Part shown: positions 1 through 5,463 of the stretch, piece after piece
Layout: every line of letters begins with the position of its first letter
How positions within the stretch are numbered: the first letter of the stretch is position 1
From: Pseudomonadota bacterium
GTDB taxonomy: Bacteria; Pseudomonadota; Gammaproteobacteria; UBA5335
Assembly: GCA_021783685.1 (NCBI GenBank)
Contig: JAJXTQ010000008.1
Location: 1 to 14,975 of the forward strand
DNA: 14,975 nt
Reading direction: 5' to 3'
Translations under genes and position numbers: made by a program
Notes under the pieces: generated by a model
What the model saw: only the letters and a program-made list of their open reading frames with translations
What the model was told of the DNA's origin: nothing
The model's database searches: none

Positions 1-222
1 GGGCTCAAGCTGGTGCAGCTCGGTGCGCCCGCCAGACGGCTGATCCAGCTGCCGCTGCTGGCGCAGGCGCGGCGCTGGAAGAGCCTGCACGGTTCGGACG
101 ACCTTGAGGCGCTGAAGGCGAAGATCGCCGCGATCCCGGACGCCTTCGAGCCGCTGCTGCAGGAATACGCACACCCCCCCTCCAAGGGAGAGGGACAGGG
201 AGATAGGGTGGCCGCGCCATGA
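1..222 (+). CDS. ntpA: V/A-type ATP synthase subunit A, C-terminal end (partial)
   Basis: The frame is open from base 1 to the TGA at 220-222, so this is the last 73 codons of a gene that starts upstream. The helical, Arg/Leu-rich tail (GAPARRLIQLPLLAQARRWK) fits the C-terminal helical region of the catalytic A subunit. The assignment rests mainly on position: the next genes are subunits B and D, the usual A-B-D order. Subunit A hydrolyses or makes ATP in the cytoplasmic V1/A1 head. Its stop overlaps the subunit B start (ATGA, 219-222), so the two are probably translationally coupled. The last 14 or so codons (PPSKGEGQGDRVAAP) are largely encoded by an intergenic-type repeat, so the natural end may once have been near EYA at about 170. 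Without the ATP-binding part in view the identity is probable, not certain. Confidence 0.7.
   Translation, partial: GLKLVQLGAPARRLIQLPLLAQARRWKSLHGSDDLEALKAKIAAIPDAFEPLLQEYAHPPSKGEGQGDRVAAP
174..210 (+). repeat. GC-rich intergenic repeat, copy 1 (inside end of subunit A gene)
   Basis: About 37 nt of the form C7-TCC-AAGGGAGAGGGAC-AGGGAGATAGGGTG. It matches, in inverted orientation, the repeat between subunits B and D (1639-1678), with the shared core GGGAGAGGGAC and the shared end AGGGTG. It resembles short GC-rich intergenic repeats that are common in proteobacteria. Here it is translated as the tail of subunit A, and its AGGGTGG end (205-211) lies 7 nt before the subunit B ATG, so it may also serve as the ribosome binding site. 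Confidence 0.7.
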
Positions 223-1604
223 AGAACGTCGAATTCCGCACTGCCACCTCCGCCCAGGGCGGCCTCGTCGTGATGGCCGGCGTGCCGGGCGTCGCGGCCG
301 GATCGCGCGTGCAGCTGCGCGACCACGCCGGGCGCCTGCGCTCGGGGCAGGTGATCCGCACCTCCGACGCCGCCGTGCTGGTCGAGGTGTTCGAGGGCAC
401 CGACGCACTCGACCTCGAGCGCACCTGGGTGCGCTTCCTCGACGAGCCGTTCCGCCTGCCGCTGTCGCGTGACATCCTCGGCCGCGTGTTCAACGGCGCC
501 GGCCTGCCGCGCGACGGCCGCCCGCCGGTGATCTCGGCCGACCGCCGCGACGTCAGCGGCGAGCCGCTCAACCCGGCGGCGCGCGCCTATCCGCGCGAGT
601 TCATCCAGACCGGCATTTCCGCCATCGACGGCATGAATTCGCTGACGCGCGGGCAGAAACTGCCGATCTTCTCCGGCGGCGGCCTGCCGCACAACCGGGT
701 GGCGGCGCAGATCGTGCGCCAGGCGCGGCTGCTGGGCGAGGGGTCCGCCGAGTTCGTGGTGGTGTTCGCCGCCTTCGGCGCCTCGCACGCCGACGCGCGC
801 TTCTTCCAGGAAAGCTTCGAGGAAAGCGGGGTGCTGAACAAGGTGGTGATGTTCCTCAACCTCGCCGACGAACCGGTGATCGAACGTCTGCTGACCCCGC
901 GCGCGGCGCTCACCGCCGCCGAGTACCTCGCCTTCGACCTCGACTACCATGTTTTAGTCGTGATGACCGACATGACCGCCTACGCCGAAGCCTTGAGGGA
1001 AGTGGCAGTGCTGCGCGGCGACGTGCCGGCGCGCAAGGGCTATCCCGGCTACCTCTATTCCGACCTCGCCGAAATCTACGAGCGGGCCGGGCGCATCAAG
1101 AACCGGCGCGGCTCGATCACCCTGATCCCGGTGCTGTCGATGCCGTCCGACGACATCACCCACCCGATCCCCGACCTCACCGGCTACATCACCGAAGGCC
1201 AGATCGTCCTCGGGCGCGAGCTTTCCAACCAGGGCGTCTATCCGCCGGTGACGGTATTGCCCTCGCTTTCGCGTCTGATGAAGGACGGCGTCGGCAAGGA
1301 CTTCACCCGCGAGGACCACCCCCACGTCGCCAGCCAGCTGTTTGCCAGCTACGCCAAGGCGCTCGAAGTCAGGGGGCTGGCCGCGATCATCGGTGCCGAG
1401 GAATTGAGCGATGCCGACCGCCGCACGCTCGCATTTGCAGAAGCCTTCGAGCGCCGCTTCGTCGGCCAGGGCGAGGACGAGGACCGCAGTGTCCACGAAA
1501 CGCTCGACCTCGCCTGGGAACTGCTGTCGATGCTGCCGCCGGAGTCGCTGATCCGGGTGACCGAGGAGGAGCTGGCGAAGTATCACAAGAGGGTGACAGC
1601 TTGA
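219..1604 (+). CDS. ntpB: V/A-type ATP synthase subunit B
   Basis: Non-catalytic nucleotide-binding subunit of the V1/A1 head, which alternates with subunit A around the central stalk in the cytoplasm. The 461-residue length is typical. The stretch at residues 149-164 (PIFSGGGLPHNRVAAQ) is the family signature found where subunit A has its P-loop, and no Walker A GxxxxGKT is present, as expected for B. MPSDDITHPIPDLTGYITEGQ near residue 310 and the SRLMKDGVG region are also characteristic. The N-terminal 70 residues form the usual beta-barrel domain. The ATG overlaps the subunit A stop as ATGA, which supports coupled translation, and a purine-rich AGGGTGG lies 7 nt upstream. No frameshift or missing segment is seen. 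In bacteria this complex either pumps H+ or Na+ or makes ATP; the ion is set by the membrane rotor, which is outside the window. Confidence 0.96.
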   Translation: MKNVEFRTATSAQGGLVVMAGVPGVAAGSRVQLRDHAGRLRSGQVIRTSDAAVLVEVFEGTDALDLERTWVRFLDEPFRLPLSRDILGRVFNGAGLPRDGRPPVISADRRDVSGEPLNPAARAYPREFIQTGISAIDGMNSLTRGQKLPIFSGGGLPHNRVAAQIVRQARLLGEGSAEFVVVFAAFGASHADARFFQESFEESGVLNKVVMFLNLADEPVIERLLTPRAALTAAEYLAFDLDYHVLVVMTDMTAYAEALREVAVLRGDVPARKGYPGYLYSDLAEIYERAGRIKNRRGSITLIPVLSMPSDDITHPIPDLTGYITEGQIVLGRELSNQGVYPPVTVLPSLSRLMKDGVGKDFTREDHPHVASQLFASYAKALEVRGLAAIIGAEELSDADRRTLAFAEAFERRFVGQGEDEDRSVHETLDLAWELLSMLPPESLIRVTEEELAKYHKRVTA

Positions 1605-1638
1605 ACGCCCGGATCGCACCGCCCCCTGGCAGGGCGCG

Positions 1639-1678
1639 CACCCTCTCCCCCGGTCCCTCTCCCTCGGAGGGAGGGGGG
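1639..1678 (-). repeat. GC-rich intergenic repeat, copy 2 (between subunits B and D)
   Basis: The reverse complement reads CCCTCCGAGGGAGAGGGAC followed by CGGGGGAGAGGGTG. This matches copy 1 at 174-210 over nearly its full length with a few substitutions. The element has an internal CCCTC/GAGGG dyad (1660-1672). It lies 34 nt after the subunit B stop, and its purine-rich end (GGAGGGAGGGGGGAG, 1667-1680) sits 6 nt upstream of a possible ATG at 1687. Confidence 0.72.
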
Positions 1679-1679
1679 A

Positions 1680-1716
1680 GCACGGCATGCTTGGCGGGAG
1701 CGGGGCGCACGGCATG
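1680..1716 (+). repeat. 10-bp direct repeat carrying two candidate starts for subunit D
   Basis: GCACGGCATG occurs at 1680-1689 and again at 1707-1716, 27 bp apart. Each copy contains an ATG in the subunit D frame (1687 and 1714). The upstream copy directly abuts the intergenic repeat, so the duplication may be a scar of the event that placed the repeat there. That origin is inference. Confidence 0.5.
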
Positions 1717-2334
1717 AAAAAACGCCTCGCAGTCCCGCCGACCAAGAGCGCGCTGCTGCAGGTCGGCCGCCAGGCGCGATTCCTGGAGCAGGGCCGGCAG
1801 ATGCTGGAAAAGAAGCGCGACCTGCTGACGCGCCTGGTGTATGAGCGCCTCGCGCAATACCGCGAGCTGCGCGAGCAGACCCAGCGCGAACTGGCCGAAG
1901 CCTACCACTGGCTCGGCATCGTGCAGATGCGCATGGGGGGCCAGATGCTGCATCAGGCGTCGGTGGGACTGAAGCCGGCGGTGGCGATCAAAGTCGTGGC
2001 GCGTTCCAGCGTCGGCGTCGAGTATCCGAGCGTGACGGCAGAGGCCCTGCCGCTGCAGCCGGTCGGGCTGATGTGGACCGACGTCAGCTTCGACGAGGCG
2101 CGCCTGCGCCTGCGCGATCTGACGGTGACGCTGGCACGGCTGGGCGAGGCGGAAAACGCGCTGTGGCGGCTGCTGGCCGCCAGCCGCAAGACGCAGAAAC
2201 GGGTCAACGCGCTGAAGTACAACATCATCCCGCGCTACCGGGCGACGGTGCAGCACATCCGTGCCGCACTGGAGGAGGACGAGCGCAACACGCTGTTCCA
2301 GATCAAGGTGCTGCGCGCACGCAAGCCGGCCTGA
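1714..2334 (+). CDS. ntpD: V/A-type ATP synthase subunit D
   Basis: Central-stalk (rotor) subunit of the V1/A1 ATPase, coupling the A3B3 head to the membrane rotor. The 206-residue protein is highly charged and helical at both ends with a short middle section, as in the family. MKKRLAVPPTKSALLQ at the start matches the usual N-terminal pattern of subunit D (a PTK/PTR motif followed by a long coiled coil), and the C-terminal helix RVNALKYNIIPRYRATVQHI is strongly typical. I chose the ATG at 1714 because the family motif follows it at once. The in-frame ATG at 1687 has a better-placed purine-rich sequence from the upstream repeat and would add nine residues (MLGGSGAHG) of no family character. 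The gene is the last of the operon in view and faces a convergent gene. Confidence 0.9.
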   Translation: MKKRLAVPPTKSALLQVGRQARFLEQGRQMLEKKRDLLTRLVYERLAQYRELREQTQRELAEAYHWLGIVQMRMGGQMLHQASVGLKPAVAIKVVARSSVGVEYPSVTAEALPLQPVGLMWTDVSFDEARLRLRDLTVTLARLGEAENALWRLLAASRKTQKRVNALKYNIIPRYRATVQHIRAALEEDERNTLFQIKVLRARKPA

Positions 2335-2374
2335 GCAGCATCCGGGCCGGTCAGGGTGCGCATCGAATCAAGGG

Positions 2375-2394
2375 CTTGGGGGTGCTTCCTCAAG
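2375..2394. terminator. weak hairpin between convergent genes
   Basis: CTTGGGG (2375-2381) and CCTCAAG (2388-2394) can pair over 7 bp with one G-U, around a 6-nt loop. It lies in the 80-nt gap between the convergent stops of subunit D and the small exported protein. No T tract follows on either strand, so a terminator role is only suggested. Confidence 0.25.
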
Positions 2395-2414
2395 TCACTC
2401 CTGCATGGGATGCA

Positions 2415-2816
2415 TCACATGGCCGGGATGATGTTGCCGCAGGACACATAGACCTGCGCTTCCTCCGCGCTCTTGTGGACGTTGATCGCCGCCTTCTCCT
2501 TCAGGATGGTATCCAGCGATGCCGGAACCACCGTGGTCGATTGACCATCCCGCACGGCTTCGAGCTTCCACTTCGGCGCCGGGTCCAGCTTGCCGCACTG
2601 CCCCAGATGGATGTGGGCAGGCTGGGCAACCCCTGCGGGCGCATTCGAAAGCAGGATGACGACCTTCGTCTTTTCCCCCTGCGGCGTCAGGGTGGCGCTG
2701 CCGGCCTGCCCGGAAGCGTTCTGCGCTTGAAGCGTGACGGTGACGACATCGTCGAGGGCGAGCGCGGCGCCGGCATGCAGCCCGCCAAGCATCAGGATCA
2801 TGGCCAGTTTACGCAT
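2415..2816 (-). CDS. small exported CHRD / Cu-Zn-SOD-like beta protein
   Basis: 133 residues with a clear Sec signal peptide (MRKLAMILMLGGLHAGAALA, cleavage likely after residue 20), so the product acts in the periplasm or outside the cell. The mature part is beta-rich, with SGQAGSATLTPQGEKTKVVILLSN followed by PAHIHLGQC (residues 66-74). That order recalls CHRD-type and Cu/Zn-superoxide-dismutase-like folds. Two cysteines (74 and 126) could form a disulfide. The full set of SOD copper and zinc histidines is absent (only H68, H70 and H114 are obvious), so SOD activity is unlikely. I chose the second of two adjacent ATGs because AGGAG lies 6 nt before it; the first ATG (2819) is only 3 nt away. 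The frame also extends upstream to 2855, but that would bury the signal peptide. Exact function unknown. Confidence 0.75.
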   Translation of the reverse strand: MRKLAMILMLGGLHAGAALALDDVVTVTLQAQNASGQAGSATLTPQGEKTKVVILLSNAPAGVAQPAHIHLGQCGKLDPAPKWKLEAVRDGQSTTVVPASLDTILKEKAAINVHKSAEEAQVYVSCGNIIPAM

Positions 2817-2902
2817 CATCTGCTCCTGGTAGCGAAAGAGACTGTTTTGTAGCACTGGGCGGCCAGAAGGCTAGGGCGGGGTGTGCGTCATTTCCTTCTG
2901 AG

Positions 2903-2916
2903 CGGGGTGCTCCCCG
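2903..2916 (-). terminator. short hairpin after the LysM L,D-transpeptidase gene
   Basis: CGGGG (2903-2907) and CCCCG (2912-2916) form a perfect 5-bp stem with a 4-nt loop, 20 nt past the stop of the minus-strand gene that ends at 2936. No T run follows, so it would be a weak or factor-aided terminator. Confidence 0.35.
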
Positions 2917-2935
2917 TCGGCGCAGGTGAGCGAGG

Positions 2936-3997
2936 TCAGCGCTGTGGCGGCAATCCCTGGTTGGCCTCGATGCCGTAGGGTTCGAAGTCGTGGTGTTGCG
3001 GCTCGACCGAGGCGACCAGTTCGTCGAGGCCCGGCGCACCGACGCTGACCGGGACAGGGAGCATCCGCTTGGCATCGACCGCCTCCCGCACGCGCCCCCA
3101 GTCGATTTCCGGGGCAATCGGTCGCGCCTCCAGGTAGAGCGCCACCGCGTCGACGGCCCGCAGAAGCAGGTCGTCGACGTCGTCCGGGTACTCGCCCACC
3201 GGCTTCGACACGCCGAGGTAGAGCACGCCGTCCCGTTCGCCCAGCAGCGCAGGCTGGTTGATGACTCTCAGCGGTGTGCCGACGGCCAGCCCGGCAAAAA
3301 GCTCAGCGGCGTCCTCGGGATACAGGCGGATGCAGCCATGGCTCACGCGCATCCCGACCCCCCAGGGCCGGTTGGTGCTGTGGATGAAAATCTTGTCGAA
3401 TCCGGTTCCGATGGCGAGCATGCCCATGGGATTGTCGGGGCCGGGCGGAAAGTATTCCGGGAAGTCGAACTCGCCCTGCTTGCGGTGCTCTTCCTGAATG
3501 CTCTTCGGGACGAACCAGGCGGGGTCCCTGTACTTGCCGGTGATGCGGGTCGTGCCCAGGGGCGTTGGCCAGCCGGCCCGCGCGGTGCCGATCGGGAAGG
3601 TGACGACCATCGGGGGTTCGTTGGCCTTGGGGCGTGGGAAATAGTACAGTCGACGCTGCGGAATGTTGAGGACGATTCCCTGCCACGGCTTGGGCGGCAG
3701 GATGAACTCGGTGGGCACGACGATCCGGGTTCCCTCGCCGGGCAGCCAGATCGAAACACCGGGATTGGCAACAGCGATTTCCTCGTAGCCGAGGTCGAAA
3801 TGACGGGCGATGTCGAGGAGGGTGTTGCGGGGGTCGGCGGTCACCACCTGGAGTTGACCGACGATGTTGCTGCCGTCGGTGGGCAGCAGGAAGGTCGCGC
3901 CCCGGGCGGGGAGCGACCCACATACGAGCAGCACAAGGATATGCAGACCGAAAACCAGTCGCAGCGCTGTCGGGGTCGTGGAAAATGTGCGTTTCAT
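2936..3997 (-). CDS. LysM-domain L,D-transpeptidase (YkuD/ErfK family)
   Basis: Periplasmic enzyme of 353 residues predicted to form L,D (3-3) peptide bonds on peptidoglycan stem peptides or to anchor a lipoprotein to them. An N-terminal hydrophobic segment (residues 11-32) gives export. A LysM-like peptidoglycan-binding domain spans about 49-95 (NTLLDIARHFDLGYEEIAVANPG). The YkuD catalytic domain covers about 107-245 with the canonical pattern: H206 in IFIHSTN and S219-H220-G221-C222, where C222 is the nucleophile. The layout matches the E. coli ErfK/YbiS/YcfS/YnhG group, some of which attach Braun's lipoprotein. An Lpp-like lipoprotein gene lies close by (4673-5011). The start at 3997 places the signal segment at the N-terminus but has no strong ribosome binding site. 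It is 9 nt from the ATG of the divergent gene. The frame stays open upstream across the opposite-strand gene, which I treat as chance. Confidence 0.93.
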   Translation of the reverse strand: MKRTFSTTPTALRLVFGLHILVLLVCGSLPARGATFLLPTDGSNIVGQLQVVTADPRNTLLDIARHFDLGYEEIAVANPGVSIWLPGEGTRIVVPTEFILPPKPWQGIVLNIPQRRLYYFPRPKANEPPMVVTFPIGTARAGWPTPLGTTRITGKYRDPAWFVPKSIQEEHRKQGEFDFPEYFPPGPDNPMGMLAIGTGFDKIFIHSTNRPWGVGMRVSHGCIRLYPEDAAELFAGLAVGTPLRVINQPALLGERDGVLYLGVSKPVGEYPDDVDDLLLRAVDAVALYLEARPIAPEIDWGRVREAVDAKRMLPVPVSVGAPGLDELVASVEPQHHDFEPYGIEANQGLPPQR

Positions 3998-4008
3998 CGG
4001 CAGCTCAT
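3994..4008 (-). other. possible 4-codon leader ORF overlapping the transpeptidase start
   Basis: On the minus strand an ATG at 4008-4006 reads M-S-C-R-stop. It is preceded by GAGG with 6-nt spacing (complement of 4015-4018), and its TGA overlaps the ATG of the LysM L,D-transpeptidase as ATGA. It could couple translation of a gene that otherwise lacks a good ribosome binding site. Very short, so weakly supported. Confidence 0.25.
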
Positions 4009-4573
4009 GGCAGTCCTCAAGCGGGGACTCGTCGCCTTGCTCGTCGCCATGCTCCTGGGGGCACCCGCGGTTTCCTGGGCAAGCGGACGACTGCCGTGGA
4101 TCCTGGTGGATACCGAGGGGCTCACCCTCACGGTCTTTTCCGCTGAAAACCAGGTCCTCGCGCGCTTCCGGGATATCGCCATCGGCAGCGGCGGCGCAGC
4201 CAAAATCCATCGCCGCGGCGACGAAACCACGCCGCTCGGCATCTTCCACATCGCCTGGATCGATCGCCTCAGCCGCTTCGACACGTTTTACGGCTTCGAT
4301 TATCCCTCCGAACGTGTCGCCCGCAGCGCCTATGCCGAGGGCATCATCGGCCGGGCGGAGCTGGATGCCATCGTCGAGGCCGTGCGGCAGCATCGCCTTC
4401 CTCCCCAGAACACGCCGCTTGGCGGTAACTTGGGCATCCACGGCGTCGGCCGCGGCGACCCCGCGATACACGAGGCGTTCAACTGGACCGACGGCTGCGT
4501 CGCGCTCACCAACCGGCAAATTCGGCAGCTTTCGCCGTGGATGCATATCGGCACCCAGGTCGTCATTCGCTGA
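4007..4573 (+). CDS. L,D-transpeptidase-fold (YkuD) protein with variant active site
   Basis: 188-residue exported protein, with signal peptide MAVLKRGLVALLVAMLLGAPAVSWA at residues 1-25. The YkuD-type catalytic domain fills the rest: LVDTEGLTLTVFSAENQV is the usual first strands, TPLGIFHIAW follows, and the active-site segment is GIHGVGRG (H145) with W160-T161-D162-G163-C164. The nucleophile C164 is present, but the family's HGC is DGC here, as in compact proteins related to YafK. In E. coli, YafK (DpaA/LdtF) releases Braun's lipoprotein from peptidoglycan rather than making crosslinks. Whether this protein crosslinks, anchors or cleaves cannot be told from sequence. It is divergent from the LysM L,D-transpeptidase with 9 nt between start codons, so each promoter must lie inside the other gene. 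No strong ribosome binding site precedes the ATG. Confidence 0.88.
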   Translation: MAVLKRGLVALLVAMLLGAPAVSWASGRLPWILVDTEGLTLTVFSAENQVLARFRDIAIGSGGAAKIHRRGDETTPLGIFHIAWIDRLSRFDTFYGFDYPSERVARSAYAEGIIGRAELDAIVEAVRQHRLPPQNTPLGGNLGIHGVGRGDPAIHEAFNWTDGCVALTNRQIRQLSPWMHIGTQVVIR

Positions 4574-4625
4574 GTCGAGCTGTGCACGAGCAGGCGCGCC
4601 ATGACGTGCCATGCTCGCGCGGGGT

Positions 4626-4660
4626 CGGAGGACAGAAGATCGAAGTATCCCTGTCCTCCG
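4626..4660. terminator. bidirectional hairpin between convergent genes
   Basis: CGGAGGACAG (4626-4635) and CTGTCCTCCG (4651-4660) form a perfect 10-bp inverted repeat with a 15-nt loop. It sits between the stop of the YkuD-fold gene (+, 4573) and the stop of the lipoprotein gene (-, 4673). There is no T tract on either side, but the position suits a shared terminator. Confidence 0.6.
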
Positions 4661-4672
4661 GATCCGCAGGGG

Positions 4673-5011
4673 TTACTTCTGCATCGTCTTCTTGAACATG
4701 CGGTCGATTTTCTCGGACAGTTCGTCGACCTGGGATTTCGCCGCATCGGCCGTCGCCTTGGCTTCATTTGCGGTCGACTGGGCGCCCGCCGCAGCCGAAT
4801 TCGCCTGGTCGGCCTTCTGCGAAGCCTGGGCGGCATCGGCCTTGGCGGAAGTGGCATTGGCGTCGGCCGTCTTGGCCTTGCTCAATGCCTCGTCTGCTGT
4901 GGTCTGGGCCTTGGTCACAGTGTCGGTCGAGGCGCAGCCGCCCAGCAAGGCAACGACAAAGGCCGAGGCACCGAGGATGGAAATTGCTTTGTACGAGCGT
5001 GTCTGTTTCAT
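4673..5011 (-). CDS. Lpp/OprI-like alanine-zipper outer-membrane lipoprotein
   Basis: 112-residue lipoprotein. The signal peptide ends in the lipobox L23-G24-G25-C26 and C26 would be lipidated; the following residues are A-S, not D, which favours transport to the outer membrane. The mature chain is one long helix with Ala in repeated heptad-like positions (KAQTTADEALSKAKTADANA and onward), the pattern of alanine-zipper trimers such as OprI and Lpp. It ends FKKTMQK. The C-terminal lysine (K112) matches the residue by which Braun's lipoprotein is joined to peptidoglycan by L,D-transpeptidases, and two such genes are adjacent. It is longer than E. coli Lpp (78 residues in the precursor), so it would span a wider gap if extended. 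GGAG lies 6 nt before the ATG. The family is clear; covalent anchoring is inferred. Confidence 0.88.
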   Translation of the reverse strand: MKQTRSYKAISILGASAFVVALLGGCASTDTVTKAQTTADEALSKAKTADANATSAKADAAQASQKADQANSAAAGAQSTANEAKATADAAKSQVDELSEKIDRMFKKTMQK

Positions 5012-5112
5012 TTTTTACTCCGAAGTTAAGTTCCTGGAAAACGCCGCAGGACGTGAACGCGGCCAACCTCCTACATCAGCGGCCCACCAGGATGGCTGGG
5101 CCGTTCATTGCG

Positions 5113-5140
5113 CTGACAAACAACAAAAAAGCAGTATATC
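5113..5140 (+). promoter_or_regulatory. candidate sigma-70 promoter toward the PhoX-like gene
   Basis: CTGACA (5113-5118), a 16-nt A-rich spacer, then TATATC (5135-5140). The -35 box matches consensus at 5 of 6 positions and the -10 at 4 of 6. A transcript from here would have a leader of about 315 nt before the ATG at 5464. Found by eye only. Confidence 0.35.
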
Positions 5141-5146
5141 TACAAA

Positions 5147-5175
5147 GACATATCGCTTTCTCTTAACCTAGACAA
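5147..5175 (-). promoter_or_regulatory. candidate promoter toward the lipoprotein gene
   Basis: On the minus strand TTGTCT (5175-5170), a 17-nt spacer and TATGTC (5152-5147). Spacing is ideal but the boxes match consensus only partly. It would give a leader of roughly 130 nt. Confidence 0.22.
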
Positions 5176-5203
5176 GTTCGACCCCGACGTGAAGAATTCC
5201 GGA

Positions 5204-5266
5204 TGGGCCGACTGGAATTAAACCATAGGCCTACCTGAATTTGTCGTTCCGGAAATGGTCGGCCCA
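5204..5266 (+). repeat. 9-bp inverted repeat in the PhoX-like gene leader
   Basis: TGGGCCGAC (5204-5212) and GTCGGCCCA (5258-5266) are perfect inverted arms 45 nt apart, with a TTCCGGA beside each arm. They could pair in a leader RNA or be two binding sites for a regulator. No known riboswitch is recognised. Confidence 0.4.
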
Positions 5267-5463
5267 ATGGAAGTGGACCGGATCCGTTTAGAGAGCTTCG
5301 TCCCAAAGCCACAGAGCGCAATACATCAAGCATGATCAACAGCTTGAACGCGCTTCGCGGCGGGTTCATGGAATGATCACAAGGCCGCAACACGCGCCGG
5401 GAACAATGTAGACGCGGCACGCCATGCCGCTCCTTTCAAAGATCATTACGGGAGATCCACCCA

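Larger units (their letters stand above)
5012..5463. other. non-coding stretch between divergent lipoprotein and PhoX-like genes
   Basis: About 450 nt with no convincing gene. It is visibly less GC-rich than its surroundings near 5105-5170, as expected for divergent promoters. The one longer open frame (minus strand, 5163-5420) has no family resemblance and no clear ribosome binding site. The stretch holds candidate promoters near 5113-5175, an inverted repeat at 5204-5266 and two copies of TTCCGGA (about 5198 and 5248). Confidence 0.6.

Noticed and set aside
174..1678. CRISPR array or insertion sequence formed by the two GC-rich repeats
   Set aside because: Only two copies, inverted, 1.4 kb apart, with ordinary ATPase genes between them and no spacers or transposase.
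2415..2816. Cu/Zn superoxide dismutase
   Set aside because: The HIHLG-like segment and two cysteines suggest a related fold, but the full metal-ligand set is missing and the protein is short.
2990..4573. A 527-codon plus-strand frame ending in the YkuD-fold gene
   Set aside because: The upstream 339 codons are antisense to the LysM L,D-transpeptidase. A signal peptide starts at 4007.
2936..4612. A 558-codon open frame on the minus strand that reads through the whole opposite-strand YkuD-fold gene into the LysM L,D-transpeptidase
   Set aside because: The first 200 or so codons have no family character, and a signal segment plus the domain order begin at 3997. High GC keeps the antisense frame open.
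5163..5420. An 85-codon minus-strand frame in the gap before the PhoX-like gene
   Set aside because: No family resemblance, no good ribosome binding site, and it covers the inverted repeat. A remnant of a mobile element was considered, but no transposase motif or terminal repeat is visible.
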